64,000 nt of DNA from Lycocorax pyrrhopterus obiensis. Its lineage: Eukaryota > Chordata > Aves > Passeriformes > Paradisaeidae. The position numbers and the translations under genes were made by a program. Shown here piece by piece: positions 34,590 to 47,769 of this stretch. Every line of letters starts with the position of its first letter. The first letter of the stretch is position 1. The DNA is taken from NCBI GenBank assembly GCA_014706295.1, contig JACSVZ010000001.1:81094237-81158236 (forward strand), written 5' to 3'. A model generated the notes under the pieces. It ran no database searches and was not told the origin of the DNA. It saw only the letters and a program-made list of their open reading frames with translations.

Positions 34590-34796
34590 GATCCTTTTTT
34601 GCTTTCTGTAATTCTTTGCTTTTTCCTACTTTTCTATCTTTTCTCCTTGCTGTCTTCCTTGATAGTAAATAAAAGTGAGTTATCGTTTTGGTTACCCACA
34701 TTTGACCTCATTTGTGTCTTAATCTTGCTCTGGGTATGTTCAAACCCCTTGCACGCCCCGTCTTCACAGTTTAGGATGCATTCCTGGATTAGGACA
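34590..34796 (+). mobile_element. Possible LTR 3' fragment
   Basis: ATAGTAAATAAAAGTGAGTT, TTTGACCTCATTTGTGTCTT and the end TTTAGGATGCATTCCTGGATTAGGACA resemble the U5 end of a bird LTR. A similar end (GACACATTCCCAGATTGGGACA) occurs at 39509-39530. Confidence 0.4.
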
Positions 34797-35220
34797 TAAA
34801 TCTATCTCCTGCTACTATACCCACTTCCATAACTGATGTTACTACCACGTGTGGTGTCTTTCACACAATGATCTCAAAATGTGTTAAGGTCATTAAATGA
34901 CCAACCTTATCCAGTGGTAATTATGTAAGAGAGTAAAATATGTTCTCATTATTCATATGGATTAAGTGAGGCACAGAGGGATTAAGCTATTCTATCCATC
35001 GAAGCATCATGGGAACTAGCAATCAAACCTGGCAATCCTGTTTCTCCTCATCCCAACTGGACGTGATGCTCACTTCCGATCACTAAAACACGCACCAGTG
35101 TATATATCCCATTCTTCCCCCTACAGCTTCCAATAATGTGACAAGATAACCTGACTCTGACTCTGTTTCTTAGGCTGGTTGAAAGATTCTGTAAGGGAAA
35201 TAACCTATTACTGCTTTCAG

Positions 35221-36030
35221 ACAGAATCACAGAATGGTTTAGGTTGGATGGGACCTCTGGGTACCTGGTTCAACTCCCCTGCTCAAGTAAGACCACCTAG
35301 AACCAATTGTTCCAGACCATGTCTAGGCATTTTTTAGTACCTGTGAAGATGGAGATTCCACAACCTCCTGGCCAATCTGTGCCAGCGCTCACAAGAAAAA
35401 AGTGTTTCCTGATGTTCAAAGGGAACCTTCTGCATTTCAGTTTGTTCCCATTGCCTCTGGACCTGGCACTGAAGAGAACCTGGCTCCGTTTTCTTTGCAC
35501 CCCGCCTTCAGATATTTATAGGCATTGGTAAGCTCTCCTAAAGAGTCACAGCTCTCTGTCTTTCCTCACGTGTTAAGTACTCTAGTCCCTTAATAATCCC
35601 TGTGGTCCTTCACTAGGCTCTCTCCACAGTGTCCGTGTCTTTCTCATATTGAGGAGGTCTGGACAAGTACTTCAGGTGTGACCTGTCCAGTGCTACATAA
35701 GGGGGACGTATCACCTCCCTTGACCTACTGGCAATGCTTTGTTTAATGCAATCCAGGGTACTATTCACTGTCTTTGCAGCAAGGGCACTGCTGACTTGTA
35801 TTCAACCTGGTGTCTACCAGGAGCCACAGGTCCTTTCCTGACAAGCTGCTTTCCAGCTGGGTGGACCCCAGCATATATTGCTGCTGGGAGTTGTTCCTCT
35901 CCAGGTGCAGGACTTTGCACTTCTCCTTGTTGAAGTTCGTGAGGTTCCTGTCAGCCCATCTCTCCATCCAGTTGAGGTCCAGCACTGAGAAAGCATCTGA
36001 TCCATATTCCTGTGAACCATTACTGCAGGA
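35221..36030 (-). mobile_element. CR1 LINE, 3' region
   Basis: It begins with the reversed tail ACAGAATCACAGAATGGTTT, AGGTTGGATGGGACCTCTGG. TGTTTCCTGATGTTCAAAGG, CTCTAGTCCCTTAATA and TGCAGGACTTTGCACTTCTC follow in CR1 order. Confidence 0.9.
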
Positions 36031-37555
36031 TGATGTTAAATTGAATTGACTCGTGGGGGAGCATTTAACAATCTGTAGGCAAAGTGAACTGCATGACACA
36101 AGACCATTTTGGCAGAGTGAAAGTTGGATGTGTGTGAGTTGTAGAGAATTAATGGTCTGAGACTCACTAAAAAGAAAAAACCATGAAATCAGAGCTAGGT
36201 GCCCAGTAGGAACACTAAAGGGGAATTGAAAGCTGGAGAAGAGTTTAGCATAGGAACAACAATGAGAGTTGGTGTACTCCAGCTCTGCTTCAATGCAGTA
36301 AAACAAGGACAAGCTTCAAGACTCACATAAACAAATGGCAGCCAAAAATACTCACAGCCCAGATGGCAGGGCAGAGGCAAATCTCTTTCCCAGCATTCTC
36401 CCTGTGCCTTCATTTTGTTTTTGTTTGTGAGGTTTTTTAAGAGAAAGATAAATAAGGAAATAGCATGTAGACGGCAAATTGGAGATAGCCATTATTGTTC
36501 TGTTGCTAGGATAAGCTGGAACGCATAAAATAGACTCAAGACGACCAATGGTCACTTCTCTAGACCCTTGTAGTCCAATGGGTTACTCCTCAAAGTGAAT
36601 GCACAGTTCCATCAATTCCAAATGCTGTCAGGTATGGGAAATCCATGCAGAAATTTAAGGTGAAGGTGTCACTAAAATGCATGTAACTATGTGCATATCT
36701 GTTAAGGGGAGGAAGGAGAGCATGATATGATGGAGTGCAGAGGAGGGCATGCTAGCATGAGACTGTATTTTGGATTGATTTATGGGGTTGGATGACTGTG
36801 GTCCTTTAATTTTGGTATCAAGTCAGTGCTTGGTAAGATCTGTTTGTGCAGGTGTTTTTATTGGAAAGAGCTTTCCATTAAGAAAAACAATAATAATTTG
36901 CTTCAGTATATTGTGAAGTTTAATCAGAAGAGATGGATCTAATGTCCTGACCAGCTAGGAACAGTATATGGCAAAATGAGCAAAGGAATAGGTTTTAATG
37001 TGGTAAACACTAAGCTCTGCTCACTTTAGTGTCCTGATCAATGCCCCTGCTGAAGCTGTTGGTGTTACTTTTTGTGACAGGAACTCCTATGACATGGAGC
37101 CCTTACTGACTTATCCATTTGGCAGCTCTCACCAGTCTTGAATTCTGATGGTACTGGATGCTCCTTCACTTTTGCCCATTGAGTAATAAGATTAGAGTGG
37201 AAAATCCAGGCTGAGTAGTTTTCCTTAGCAATGTTTGGTCACAGAGGTGGCTGTTGTGCAGTGGGCTGTGACTCACAGCTGGGAAACCCTTAGGCTGGCA
37301 GTGAGCATGATCAGTGCTGTCTTGCAGTGAGTGAGGGAAAATCCTGTAACAAACATTTACCTTGGCACCGAGTACAAAAAGTAGAGACCGGCCTGTAATG
37401 AGGACAGAGTCGGAATCTAGCAGTTTCTGAGAGTTTGATTTCTGCTGTTTGTGAGTAACACCGATGGCGGTATTTGGGGCTGACAGAAGCTGAGGTGCAA
37501 GGTTGTTGGAGCATCTCAGGTGTACTGCAGGAGGAAAGGAACAATTTTATTGTTT
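36031..37555. other. No supported gene
   Basis: Unique-looking sequence between a CR1 and a solo LTR; no exon, RNA gene or repeat recognised. Confidence 0.5.
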
Positions 37556-37560
37556 GCTTT

Positions 37561-38204
37561 TGTCTTGGGGTGACTCTATCATGTGTATCCCCTATCATGC
37601 TCTATGCCCAAAAAGTAATTTTGTGCCTTTTCTGTGCCTTTAAACTGAGCTTGAAAAAAAAAAACCAAACGAACTTTTCAAAACAGTTTCCCAAGGACAC
37701 AGAGATTACACTCCTCTCTGCGTTCTCTGGCTGCAGGAGCAGGAGGGAGCACCCTGCTTGCTTTCTTCAGCCAGCGGTTTCGGTTTTTTTTTTTCCCTTC
37801 TCTTCCCGGCGTGAGACGGAAAGCTGAACTTTGTTTCCTGGGACTTTGGTTTTTTCCCTTCTTCTCTTCTGGACTGTTCAACAACATCAGAACACATCGG
37901 GAGAATTTTTCCCCGAGGCCCGGGGGTGGGCCCTCGCCGACCCAGCTCCGAGGAGGAGAGAGACCACACCTACAGGAGGACTCTGAAATCTCCCCAGGTT
38001 TCTCTCTGTAGCGAGAGATTTCATTTCATTATTTAGCATCATTATCCTTTTCCCGTGTGTTTGTTAAATAAATAGTTCTTATCTCATTCACTTTCCTTCG
38101 AGGAAAATATTTTTTTTCCCCGAACCCTGTTGGGGGGGAAGGGTGGTTGTAACCTGGTTTCCTCTCAGAGGATATATTGCTAGGTTTTGGCCATAACCGG
38201 CACA
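37561..38204 (+). mobile_element. Solo ERV LTR with 5-bp target duplication GCTTT
   Basis: 644 bases from TGTCTTGGGGTGACTC to CATAACCGGCACA. The flanks are GCTTT on the left (37556-37560) and GCTTT on the right (38205-38209). AAATAAAT near 38067 is a probable poly(A) signal. About 85-90% like the LTR at 62214-62850 by eye, so both are one family. Confidence 0.92.
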
Positions 38205-38209
38205 GCTTT

Positions 38210-39380
38210 GAAGACAGATCATGTTCAAGGTGATAACTTCACTTATGGATACAGTCAAGCGTGACGAGAAAACTATATGAAATGACATTTTTGTTTTGAA
38301 GAATCTAGGCTGCATGTCCTCAGGAAAAAAGAATAATAGCATGATGCTGACTATAATATCTAGTGGCAGACTTCTAGTCTGCCAGCTTCTGGAGTTGAAT
38401 GAGATCCAGAGACCTTATATTTTGGCAGCTGAAGCATACATATTCCTTAATAATCTGTTACACAAAATACTTTTAAGGTCGGTGGAAATCATTGTATTTC
38501 CTTTTTCTTTTTTTCTTCATGTGATACGTGACAGCTATTGGAATTTTTTTTTCTTAGAAACTGAAAAGCGAAATTGTCTAAATTCTGAAAGTTGAAAGAC
38601 AGAAGGCTTCTAGCAGAAAAAAAAAGAGCTTACAAATACGATATTCTGAATCTCATTATTTTTAAAAGCAGAAGAAATACTCTGTCAAAGATGGTTCTCT
38701 CTGCAGCTTCTCTCTCTTCTGAGCTGAACGACTGTCATCTGGGATTCCCGTCCTGAATAGGTTTTCATTGTCATCCCTATTTGTCTTTCCAGACAAAGCT
38801 ATCTACTTCCCTGGGTACTTGGAAAGATAAAATATTAGTTTTGACCATATCAGACTAGCAGTCTAGTTTCACAACAAAGTGGGTTGTCAGAATTTAGCCA
38901 TGCTGGAGATCTAATCCTAATCTGACATTTCAGTGAAAGTTGAGGTCATTGAGGCCATATTAACCGAAACCAAGAGGCAGAAAAATCATCAAGACTTCTG
39001 TGATGTGAGGCTGATAAATTTTAATGGCCCTTCAGTGAGTTCAAGCGTCTTTTAGAGAGGATTTAACATTTCACAATAATTGCATCCTTATGAAATAGAA
39101 ATCACAGTGGATGGCTTGCAGGGGAGTGATGACAATTATTTTTCATATCATGATGTAGAAGAAAATGAACCTTTCCAAAGTGTGTTCTTTCAGTCATAGT
39201 CAGAGAGTTTTATACTGTTTTGTTTTCAATTGTGGTATTTTCATTTTTTCATAGTGGGTTACTTCTATTATGGAGAGGAAAAAAAGGTTGATTTTAAGGT
39301 TAAGAAATGTTGAACTGTATTACTTAAAATAAAATTATAATAACACAGAAGCATGTTTTAGAATTTTATTTTTGTGTGAC
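38210..39380. other. No supported gene
   Basis: AT-rich, nothing recognised. Confidence 0.5.
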
Positions 39381-39530
39381 TGTGATGGTTTTGGCCAGGG
39401 TAGAGTTAATTTTCTTCACAGTGGCTTCCATGGTGAAATAACTGGTTCAGAACTTTTACCAGGTATACTTGAGTATATTCCCCCTCACCCACCATGTTTG
39501 CGGCTTAGGACACATTCCCAGATTGGGACA
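39381..39530 (+). mobile_element. Short ERV LTR fragment or internally deleted LTR
   Basis: It starts TGTGATGGTTTTGGCCAGGG and TAGAGTTAATTTTCTTCACA, the 5' end of the common bird LTR. The end GATTGGGACA may be its 3' terminus. No target duplication. Confidence 0.5.
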
Positions 39531-40179
39531 CCAAGATGCTCTGATTCATTTCTGAATTCTCCAGTTTGGCTGCAGGGCTCAGCTGCAGCCTGGATCACTT
39601 GCCTGGTCCCCCCATGCCTGCAGATGGAACACTGGGTCTCTTGTGTCTGGCAGAGAAATGGCTCAAGAATCTGTCAGTAGCAGGTACACGTGCTCACAGC
39701 AGTGACCTCAGTGTTCAGCAGGAGGCCACGGTCACTTACCAGATGTCTTCTGCCTACAGCAAAGACATCTCAATTATTTTTACAGTTTTTAACTCACAGC
39801 CTCTGTGCTCTTGACAGGTGTCAGCATGTGGACATGGCTTTCATGTTTTACAAATCTTCCACAATTTGAATATCCTTATGACTTTCTATTTTTTTTTCTT
39901 TTATCAAAGCTTGTTCTAACAGTTTCAGTCCTGTTTTGCTTGTCTGACGTACTAGTCCTGAAGGCACCTGTCGCTACACTTTTTACATATGATGTTAACC
40001 ATTTCCAGGCTTGAAGCCATAACCTTTTTATCTTGAGCTCCTTCCTTCTTTAGAAAAAACCTGCACAGGTGCGGAGCCCCGTAGTGTTGAGTGCTCTACA
40101 AATGTGGCACCAAAACAAGTTGTGATTCCCTGCACTGAACTTCTGAGGTTTGACATTCATGCTAAGGAAGAAGACAGCT

Positions 40180-40635
40180 GAACCTGGGCTACACTGTCCA
40201 GTTTAGGGGTCTCTGGTTCATGACAGAGATCAACAAACTGGAGGGAGCACAGTGAAGGACCACTAGCATGGAGATCAACTGATGAGAGCTGGGTATGTTT
40301 CACTTGGAGCAGAGGAAGCTGAAGGCTGTTTTAGTTGCAGTTTTTCACTCTCAAAATGAGAAATGTGGAGAAGATGAAGCCATCATTTCCTTGGATGTGT
40401 ACAGTCAAAGGAGATGAGGCAATGGTCAAAAGTTGCAACAAGGGAAACTGAACCAGTATAAGTTAAAAATCCTCAGCATGAGTGTTGTGTGGCATTAGGA
40501 TGGGTGCTCAGAGAGACCAAGGGACATCTATTGCTGGAAAAATTCAAAACTCAATTGACAAGGCTATGGGCAACTCCAGATGAACTCCAGAGGCCTCTTT
40601 CAATCTAGATATTTCTAGAATTCTTTGAGAAATTA
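40180..40635 (+). mobile_element. Old CR1 LINE fragment
   Basis: TCAACAAACTGGAGGGAGCA, AGTGAAGGACCACTAGCATG, then GATGAACTCCAGAGGCCTCT and a TAGATATTTCTAGAATTCTT tail. Diverged but in CR1 order. Confidence 0.8.
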
Positions 40636-41937
40636 CATCTTTTGCAGAAATTACTGGAAAGATCATGCTGCAATTACTGAAAACAATGGAAGCAACACTG
40701 TATACTAAAAATGACCCTGGAAGTGTCACTAACAATGTAATATCTCAGAATTCTGACTGGGTTGCAAAAATAAGGATTGCACCCCAGTGATCAGTGGAAA
40801 ACACCCAGTGCTTAAAGGGTACCAGAACATGATACACCCAATAGTATGTTTGGAGGACCATTGAAAAAACTATTTTCTTGCTGGATGCTTAAAGGCAAAC
40901 ACTTTTCAGACAAAAAGAGATATGTAGAGTATTGCATATATTATGAGGCCATGAAAACCCTAGTTTTCATGGTTACATGTGGGTACCACCAAAATGTCAC
41001 AAGGGGTTGACAGGTGAGTGTATTGTCTCTGCTACAAAAAAGAATAAAACTACAAGTTTTGTATGACACGTTATGAACTGCTGGTTCTTCCCTTGTTAAT
41101 AGCAATGTCCCAGAGGAACCATCTCCTGTAACTGTAGTCATGTCCTGAGGGGCCACTGTTAATTTGCAGGTCTGTTGTCAGTGATTAAATTGCCTCTTTG
41201 GCAAGAACTCAGTGTAACCAGGACCCACACATTGGCAAGGCTGCTTGTGGCCTTCTGCCATCTATAGTGAGGAGTAAAAACAAGTACATTGCAAATAGGG
41301 AGCTTTGTAGCAGCAAGAATAATGTAGCCTTAAATTATGCCTTTACCTCTGATTAATTGCAGAGAGATGAAAGTTTCCAAATAATGGAAGTCAGGTTATT
41401 TGGTTTTGTACTGCAGGCAGTCTGGTGCTCTCAATATGTGTTGCTTGATGCATTAACCTTACAAAGATGTTTTTTCAACTAACAGAAATGAAGACAGAAA
41501 AGAAGCTGACTTTGAAAAATCCATTTCATTAAGACTCCAGCTTCTTGATATAACCGAATTCTTGTCACAATCCACTGAAGTTGTCATGTTACCCATAGAA
41601 GCGTAGCACCTTCCTGCAGCAGAGGACGTTAACTGCACGGGAAAATTGAGCTGGAGTTGTTGGTTGGAATTGGTTTTGGCTAGCAACAAAGAAAAAAGCA
41701 AAGCTAATCTAGTAATGAAGTCGTGGTTTTAGCAGATTACAGTGATAATAATTTGGCTGATGAGGTAGTTATTGGATTGTTCTATTAGAATTTAGTACTC
41801 CGGACTTTTTAACTATATTGTTCTACAAGTATAATTTGGAAAAATTTGGGAAGTTGAAATATAGTATATGTTAAGTAAGTTATAAAAGTATATGAAGGAA
41901 GAAAGTAAGCAATTATTGTGTTTTCTTTTCTTTCTTT

Positions 41938-42046
41938 CTGAGCAACCTGATCTAGTGGAATATTCCCTGCTCATGACAGGGAGGTTGGAATTAGATGATG
42001 TTTAAGGTTCCTTCCAACACAAACCATTCTGTGATTCTGTTTCTTT
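41938..42046 (+). mobile_element. CR1 LINE, 3' tail
   Basis: GAGCAACCTGATCTAGTGGA, GGAATTAGATGATGTTTAAG, TTCCTTCCAACACAAACCAT, then TCTGTGATTCTGTTT. Confidence 0.88.
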
Positions 42047-43360
42047 GTCTTTAGTTCCACTTTCATCTTTCAAAACTCTTCAGATTTTGCAAATCCTGCT
42101 TAATTTTAGTTTTTGGATAGATTTTTTTTTCAAAATTGAGACATTTCAAAAATAACATGGTAGTAAAGTAAAGAAGAAGAAAAAGTACTTACTTATGTGT
42201 CATCTGTTCCATTGCACACTCAGGGACAGCTTGCATGACAGGCTGAAAGTGAGCTCAGTTGGGCAACCCATGCTGCCAGAGGGGCAGAGATCTAGATGAG
42301 TGTATGAGTGTATGCGTAAATCTCTATAATGACTAAATTTCTCTTCTTGAAAATATCTCTTCTAGTTTCTAAGCCTCTGTCAAAGTCAGCAGGTCAGTAT
42401 TGTGAGGATCAGAGGGGAAAAGCTCTTCCCAGAGTCCCAGAGACTCCTAGAGATGTACCAGCGGTGAAATATTACTGGAAATTGCTGAGGTGCATCCAGA
42501 CTGTTGGCCAAGGCATAATTCTGCTTTTTCATGTGAGCCCTGCTGGTGTTCCTACACTGATCCAAACTAACTGTGAGATAGTGGAAGGAAAATTGAAGGA
42601 CTGGGGACTCCCATCTGTTCCTCCAGTGAAGGGACAAAGCACATCCACATAAAAATGTATCCAGTTAACAAAGCCATGGCTAAGCAGATGGTGCTGTCAG
42701 GAGGGCTTTCACTGCTTCATCCAAGGATATTTCATGAGTCATTTTTTGACTGATGGCAGAGTTTAGAACATGTGAAAGGGGAAGAGAAACTCAGAAGACT
42801 TATTTTGTAAATCTCTTGAGGAGAGTTTTAAACCAGGACCGAGAGCAGCAATGGACAGTGCACTACAGATGAGTATAGACAAAGATGACTTGCTGACTTG
42901 GACAAAGGCCAAAAAACTAGAAGAGGTATTTTCTTTTACAGGGTTTAGGAATATCAAAGGGGATCATAGCATAGGCTGCCAAACATTTTAGGTTTCTGTA
43001 TATGATAAAAACATCTGTAAACCTGAAATTATTCATGCAGAAGATCAGAATGTGATTTAATTTACAGAACAGACTTGGAGAGAAAATCCACATAATTGGC
43101 ATATTGATTAAAGGTATTAATTTAAAGGGTATAATGTGTTCATGGACAAAAGGAAGGAAGTGTTCCTTGCATATCAAAGACGTAGGCTAGAGCTGAGGTC
43201 TCCAGTGTGGTAGGAAGTGAGTCATGCTGCAAATCTCTGGGTAGGGATGAAAGGGAAAAAAATAAATACGACACAAGTGGGTCACTAAGTGAAGAGTGTG
43301 GGTGAGACTTTGTGAGAAAAAAAGTTGATCAACCAAAACATAAATCTCATGAGAGTGGGA

Positions 43361-44218
43361 AAATCACAAAATAAGCTGAGTTGGAAGGAACCCAAAAGAA
43401 TCATCAAGTCCAGCTCCTGGCCCCGCACAGGACACTCCAAGAGTCACACCATGTGCCTGAGAGCATTGTCCGAACACTTCTTGAACTCTTGTCAGGCTTG
43501 GTGCTGTGGCCACTTCCCTGGGGAGCCTGTTCCAGTGCCCAGCCACCCTCTGGGTGAAGAACCTTTTCCTGATATCCAACCTAAACCTCCCCTGACACAG
43601 CTTCATGCCATTCCCTCAGGTCCTGTCACTGGGCACCAAAGAGAAGAGATCAGTGCCTGCCTTTCCTCTTCCCCTCACAAAGAAGTTGTAGACTGCAATG
43701 AGGTCTCCCCTCAGTCTCCTCCAGGCTGAACAGACCAAGTGACCTCATCCACTCCTCATATGGTTTCCTCTCAAGACCCTTCACCATCTTTGTTGCCATT
43801 CTTTGGACACTCTCCAATGGCTTAATGTCTTTCTTACACTGTGGTGCTCAAAACTTCAGAGAATATTCAAGGTGAGGCTGCCCCAGTGCAGAGCAGAACG
43901 AGACAATCCCCTCCCTTGCCTGCCTGGTGATGCTGTGCCTGATGCCCTCAGGACACGCTTGGCCCTCCTGGCTGCCAGGGCACTGCTGACTCATGTTTAG
44001 CTTGCCATCGACCAGGACTCACAGGACCCTTTCCACAGCACTGCTTTCCAGCTTCTCATTCCCCAGTCTGATCATACATCCAGGTTTGACCCAACCCAGG
44101 TGCAGATTCCTGCACTTCCCCTTGTTGAACTACATACGGTGATTGCCCAGTCCTCTGATTTATCAAGGCCTCTCTGGAAGACCTCGCTGCCTTCAAGGGA
44201 GTCAACAGCTCCTCCCAG
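43361..44218 (-). mobile_element. CR1 LINE, 3' region
   Basis: Reversed tail AGCTGAGTTGGAAGGAACCC, then CAGGACACTCCAAGAGTCAC, GAGCCTGTTCCAGTGCCCAG and CCTTGGCCCTCCTGGCTGCC in CR1 order. It is the longest simple CR1 in the window. The first part resembles 30618-31064 in the opposite orientation. Confidence 0.9.
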
Positions 44219-44929
44219 TAAGAAATAAAGAAACACAGAAGTTACACCTCTTCTGCTAAACAGGAGGAGACAAGGACGGATCTTTGGGTCTGAGGCACAC
44301 ACAAGCATGCACACGGGTTTGCTTCCTTACTGTTGAAGACAAACCTTATTTAGAGCAGAGGGACACAGTCTGCTCTTCACAACACTTGGTTCTGAGTCTA
44401 CTCTGATCCCCTGTGGCCCAAAAGACAATCGTGATTTTCTATTATATCTTTCTTTGCTATTCAGTGTGTGTGAAATAATGCAAGGGCTGTGTTACAGCTC
44501 ACCAGACTGGTGCTTTCATGGCATGGAATGCAGAGAACATGCTGCTTCCCCCAGAGATAACAGATGAAGGTAGAGTCCTTCAAAAACAGGTTACATAGTA
44601 AATTTTCAGGTGAGATTTTGGTTAGGCGTTTTATTTATAATGTACAGTCAAAATACATAGAGCACCAGCAAGGCAGGTATATTGTATTTCTGTAAGTCTG
44701 AACGAACAAATGACGTAACTAAAGAAGGAGCCAAGAAGACTAGAGGGGAGTTTGGATTTATCTAGTGAGGAAAATTGAGGCATGATGAAAATCCTAGGGG
44801 CTTGGGAACATTGCCTTATATAATCACGTTGCACAGTACTGTTATGCACTGCATATATACACACCTAGTTCCAAAGTAAACTGTCAATCACCTTAATTTC
44901 AAATAAATGGAAGTTGGCTTAGCTCCCAC

Positions 44930-45447
44930 TGATGCTCCTTGGATCAGACTAATGCCCCCCCTAACACAGGTAATATCCATTTCTCTAAGAGCATGGTTCC
45001 TACTGACCCTGATGCCTTAGGTTTTAACTTTTGTATTTTCTTAAATTCTGTACTGCTTAGTGTGCAACTTTGAAGCTTCTTGTAGCCTGTTACTTTCTGC
45101 TCTCTCATGCTCGTTAGACACAACAAAGCCTCTCCGGACTGCTCTTCAAGGACACCTGGACCATCCTGAGCCCAAGGGGTGTAAACCAAGGAGTCTCTGA
45201 AGGGGGGCAAGCGGAGGGGAATTACATCATTAAACTGGGGCTTTAATTGGAGAATTGACCCTGATATGCAAATGAACCAAACCTATAAAAGTGTGAAGAA
45301 CTCGTGACCTGTCGTCCATCTTGGGGTCCATCTTGGCAATAGCCTCTGGCTCCCCAGGGTGTACCTTGAAGGCCCCTCAAATAAATACCTACTTTTGTTC
45401 CTTTACTCTGTCTAGTCTCTGTGTCTAAGAGGCCTGATAAGGCATCA
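44930..45447 (+). mobile_element. Solo ERV LTR with near-perfect 6-bp target duplication
   Basis: 518 bases, TGATGC at the start and GCATCA at the end (perfect inverted termini). Left flank TCCCAC (44924-44929), right flank ACCCAC (45448-45453). It holds a TATA-like CCTATAAAAGTG (~45282) and AAATAAATACC (~45379). A six-base duplication is the rule for alpha/betaretrovirus-like ERVs. Confidence 0.82.
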
Positions 45448-45832
45448 ACCCACCTCCTTCAGGGTCATCCTTTGGCCTCTGCATGGCAGTTGTGTGCTAG
45501 AAGAGCTCTGGGACCACTGCATGGGTCAGCATTCTCCTCTTACAGGCTTCAAGTATTGCTCACTCGTTAAGGCAGATTATGAGCACCCCAAGACCACGCA
45601 GTTCTCATCACCGTAGGATCTGAAGTCTGCCTTCATTGTGGCATCTAAATTCTTACTAAATGGTTTGATCTTCAAGAAATCCTGAGCTACTTATGAGATG
45701 CCACTCACGGTTCAAGGATCTGCAGGAGTTTCTTGGAATATGGACAGTCTTATTTCTATTCAACTCTGTTTTGGAAAATGTGTACAACTAGCTCAGACCA
45801 TGGCGTAACACAGTTTTCCTCTCTTTACAAAC

Positions 45833-46372
45833 TGTGTTGTGGCTTAACCCCAAGTGGCACCTAAACCCCACACAGACTCTCACTCACTCTCCTTACATTG
45901 AGATGTGGGAGAGACTTGGAAGAGTAGAAGTGAGAAAACTCCTGAGTTGGGATAAAGAGAGTTTAATAGGTAAAGCAAAAGCCACACACAGCAGCAAAGC
46001 AAATGGAGGATTTCAGTCACCAATTCCTATGGGCAGGCAGGTTTTCAGCCATCTCCAGGACAGCAGAGCTCCATCATGGGCAACATCGACTTGGGAAGAC
46101 AAACATCATCACTCCAAATGTCCTCCCCTTCCTTCTTCTTCCTCCAGCTTTATATACTGTGTATAATACCATATGGTATGGAATTATCCCTGTTGTCAGC
46201 TGGGATCAGTTGTCCCAGCTGTGTCCCCACCCAACCCCTTGTGCACCCCTACCCTCCTCACTGGTGGGGTGGGGTGAGAAGCAGAAAAGACCTTAAATCT
46301 GTGTAAGATCATCTCAGCAGTAACTAAAATATCTCTGTGTTACCAACACCGTTTCCAGCACAAATCCAAATT
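45833..46372 (-). mobile_element. ERV LTR, 5'-truncated, antisense
   Basis: Read on the + strand, TGTTGTGGCTTAACCCCAAG and GGTAAAGCAAAAGCCACACA are the reversed 3' half of the common bird LTR. The reversed upstream part (TATTTTAGTTACTGCTGAG on the minus strand) is cut off near 46372. No target duplication. Confidence 0.75.
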
Positions 46373-47769
46373 TCTCTGCCTGCAAAGTAAAAAAATTTGC
46401 ATTGTTTGGGGGGAAAAAATGATGCAACAAAGATACAGAGGAAAGTCTCCAATTCACATTTTCAAATCCCTAGAAAATTTTGTGGAAGTATATGTTTAGA
46501 AAAGATGGATTGGCGCAAGCAGCTAACAGTGGGTTCCTGACTTTAGCTTTTTGCATGCGTGACGTAGTGTAATATATTGGGTAGGAGATCAAGAGAATTT
46601 CTGAACAAATCTTGACACTGCTGAATGTACTGAAAAGCAAATCTCAAGCACTGGCTAAAAGATTATTCCAGAAGCTGTTTTTTAAATTTTTTACACAAGT
46701 GGCCAAGATACTCCTAAATTTATCTTGGCATATCTTGAGCTCCTTCAGTTATGCTGCTGGTTTTGTCTCCTTACTCCACTAGCGGAGCCCTTTTTTCATG
46801 CCCTGATTCATCCCCCTCCTTCATACCCTTTTTCATTCTTAGTGGCTTGCTTGTTCCAAATGATGATTCCAGGGTGTTAGGCTAAAGGATTCTAGTGATA
46901 TAGTTCAATCTGTCAAGCAAAAGGATACAATAAGTAAGGTTTGGTCTAACTTAATAGTTCTCATGAGTTGAAGTTAAAAAAGAGGATATAGGAAAGAAAA
47001 TGGAAAATCACACATAGACTGAATTCTTAATCATCTCTGCTGTATAAAGATACCCCAGAAAGAATTACTTTTTATCACATTCTTGGCTAAAAGAAGCGCA
47101 TATTCTAATTACAATATTAAGCAAAGTTATAATGATGAAAGGTCAAAGTAATCAAGAACTATCTTCACTCACAGAGTGTGCTACCCATTCTTACACAAAG
47201 AGCTGTCTCTGCCAGCCCTCCTCCCTTGCTGCCTGTGATAAGGAAATTAAGCAATTGTTTTGAACGGAAGTAAGATCGAGTGACATATTATGACTAATGA
47301 AGATATTGATTTAACACTTGCGCAGGGAGGACTAAGCAGAATGCGAAGATTTTTCATTTTAGCTTTCTTCCTTGTAAAACTTTGAGTTCTTATTCACAGG
47401 GTATAGACTGTCTTTGCAACCTACAGCTTGCTGAGTTGGGCTGACAGAGTCCCATCCTCAGTCACTCAGGGACTGGGAGATTTTGGTTCCATCACAGAAC
47501 AGAGGAGTAGGGCACAGATTCAAAACGCTGTCTCGGGAATCCTAGCACTGTTAGCCCACTTGACACCTATAGACTGACCAGATGGTGGCAAGCCCTGAAA
47601 CTTACTTAGTCACCATCCTTGAAGATACTAGAAACCTGACTTGGTGTCCTGAGCAACCTGAGAGGTCCTTTCCCGTCTCTGTGATTTTGTTGTATGTTTG
47701 GCGCCAAGAAGAGACACAAATCTGTGTGTTACATTGTGTCTCTGAACTAAACCCTAAATATTTCTGATG
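46373..47769. other. No supported gene
   Basis: AT-rich; nothing recognised before the inverted-repeat arm at 47770. Confidence 0.5.

Larger units (their letters stand above)
39531..43360. other. No supported gene outside the CR1 pieces
   Basis: Apart from CR1 copies at 40180-40635 and 41938-42046, nothing is recognised. A 107-codon frame at 42329-42652 has no domain. Confidence 0.5.

Noticed and set aside
35761..36312. 183-codon minus-strand open frame
   Set aside because: Mostly CR1 3'-region sequence read through; it carries the reversed CR1 landmarks.
42329..42652. 107-codon frame with a possible splice acceptor, tested as a 3' exon of the ankyrin gene
   Set aside because: No charged or coiled-coil character and no phase-compatible donor; nothing links it to exon 24.
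45828..46365. CAAAC/CAAAT as a 5-bp target duplication of the antisense LTR
   Set aside because: The LTR consensus continues past 46360 (TTTGGATTT on the minus strand), so the apparent right flank is LTR sequence; the match is chance.
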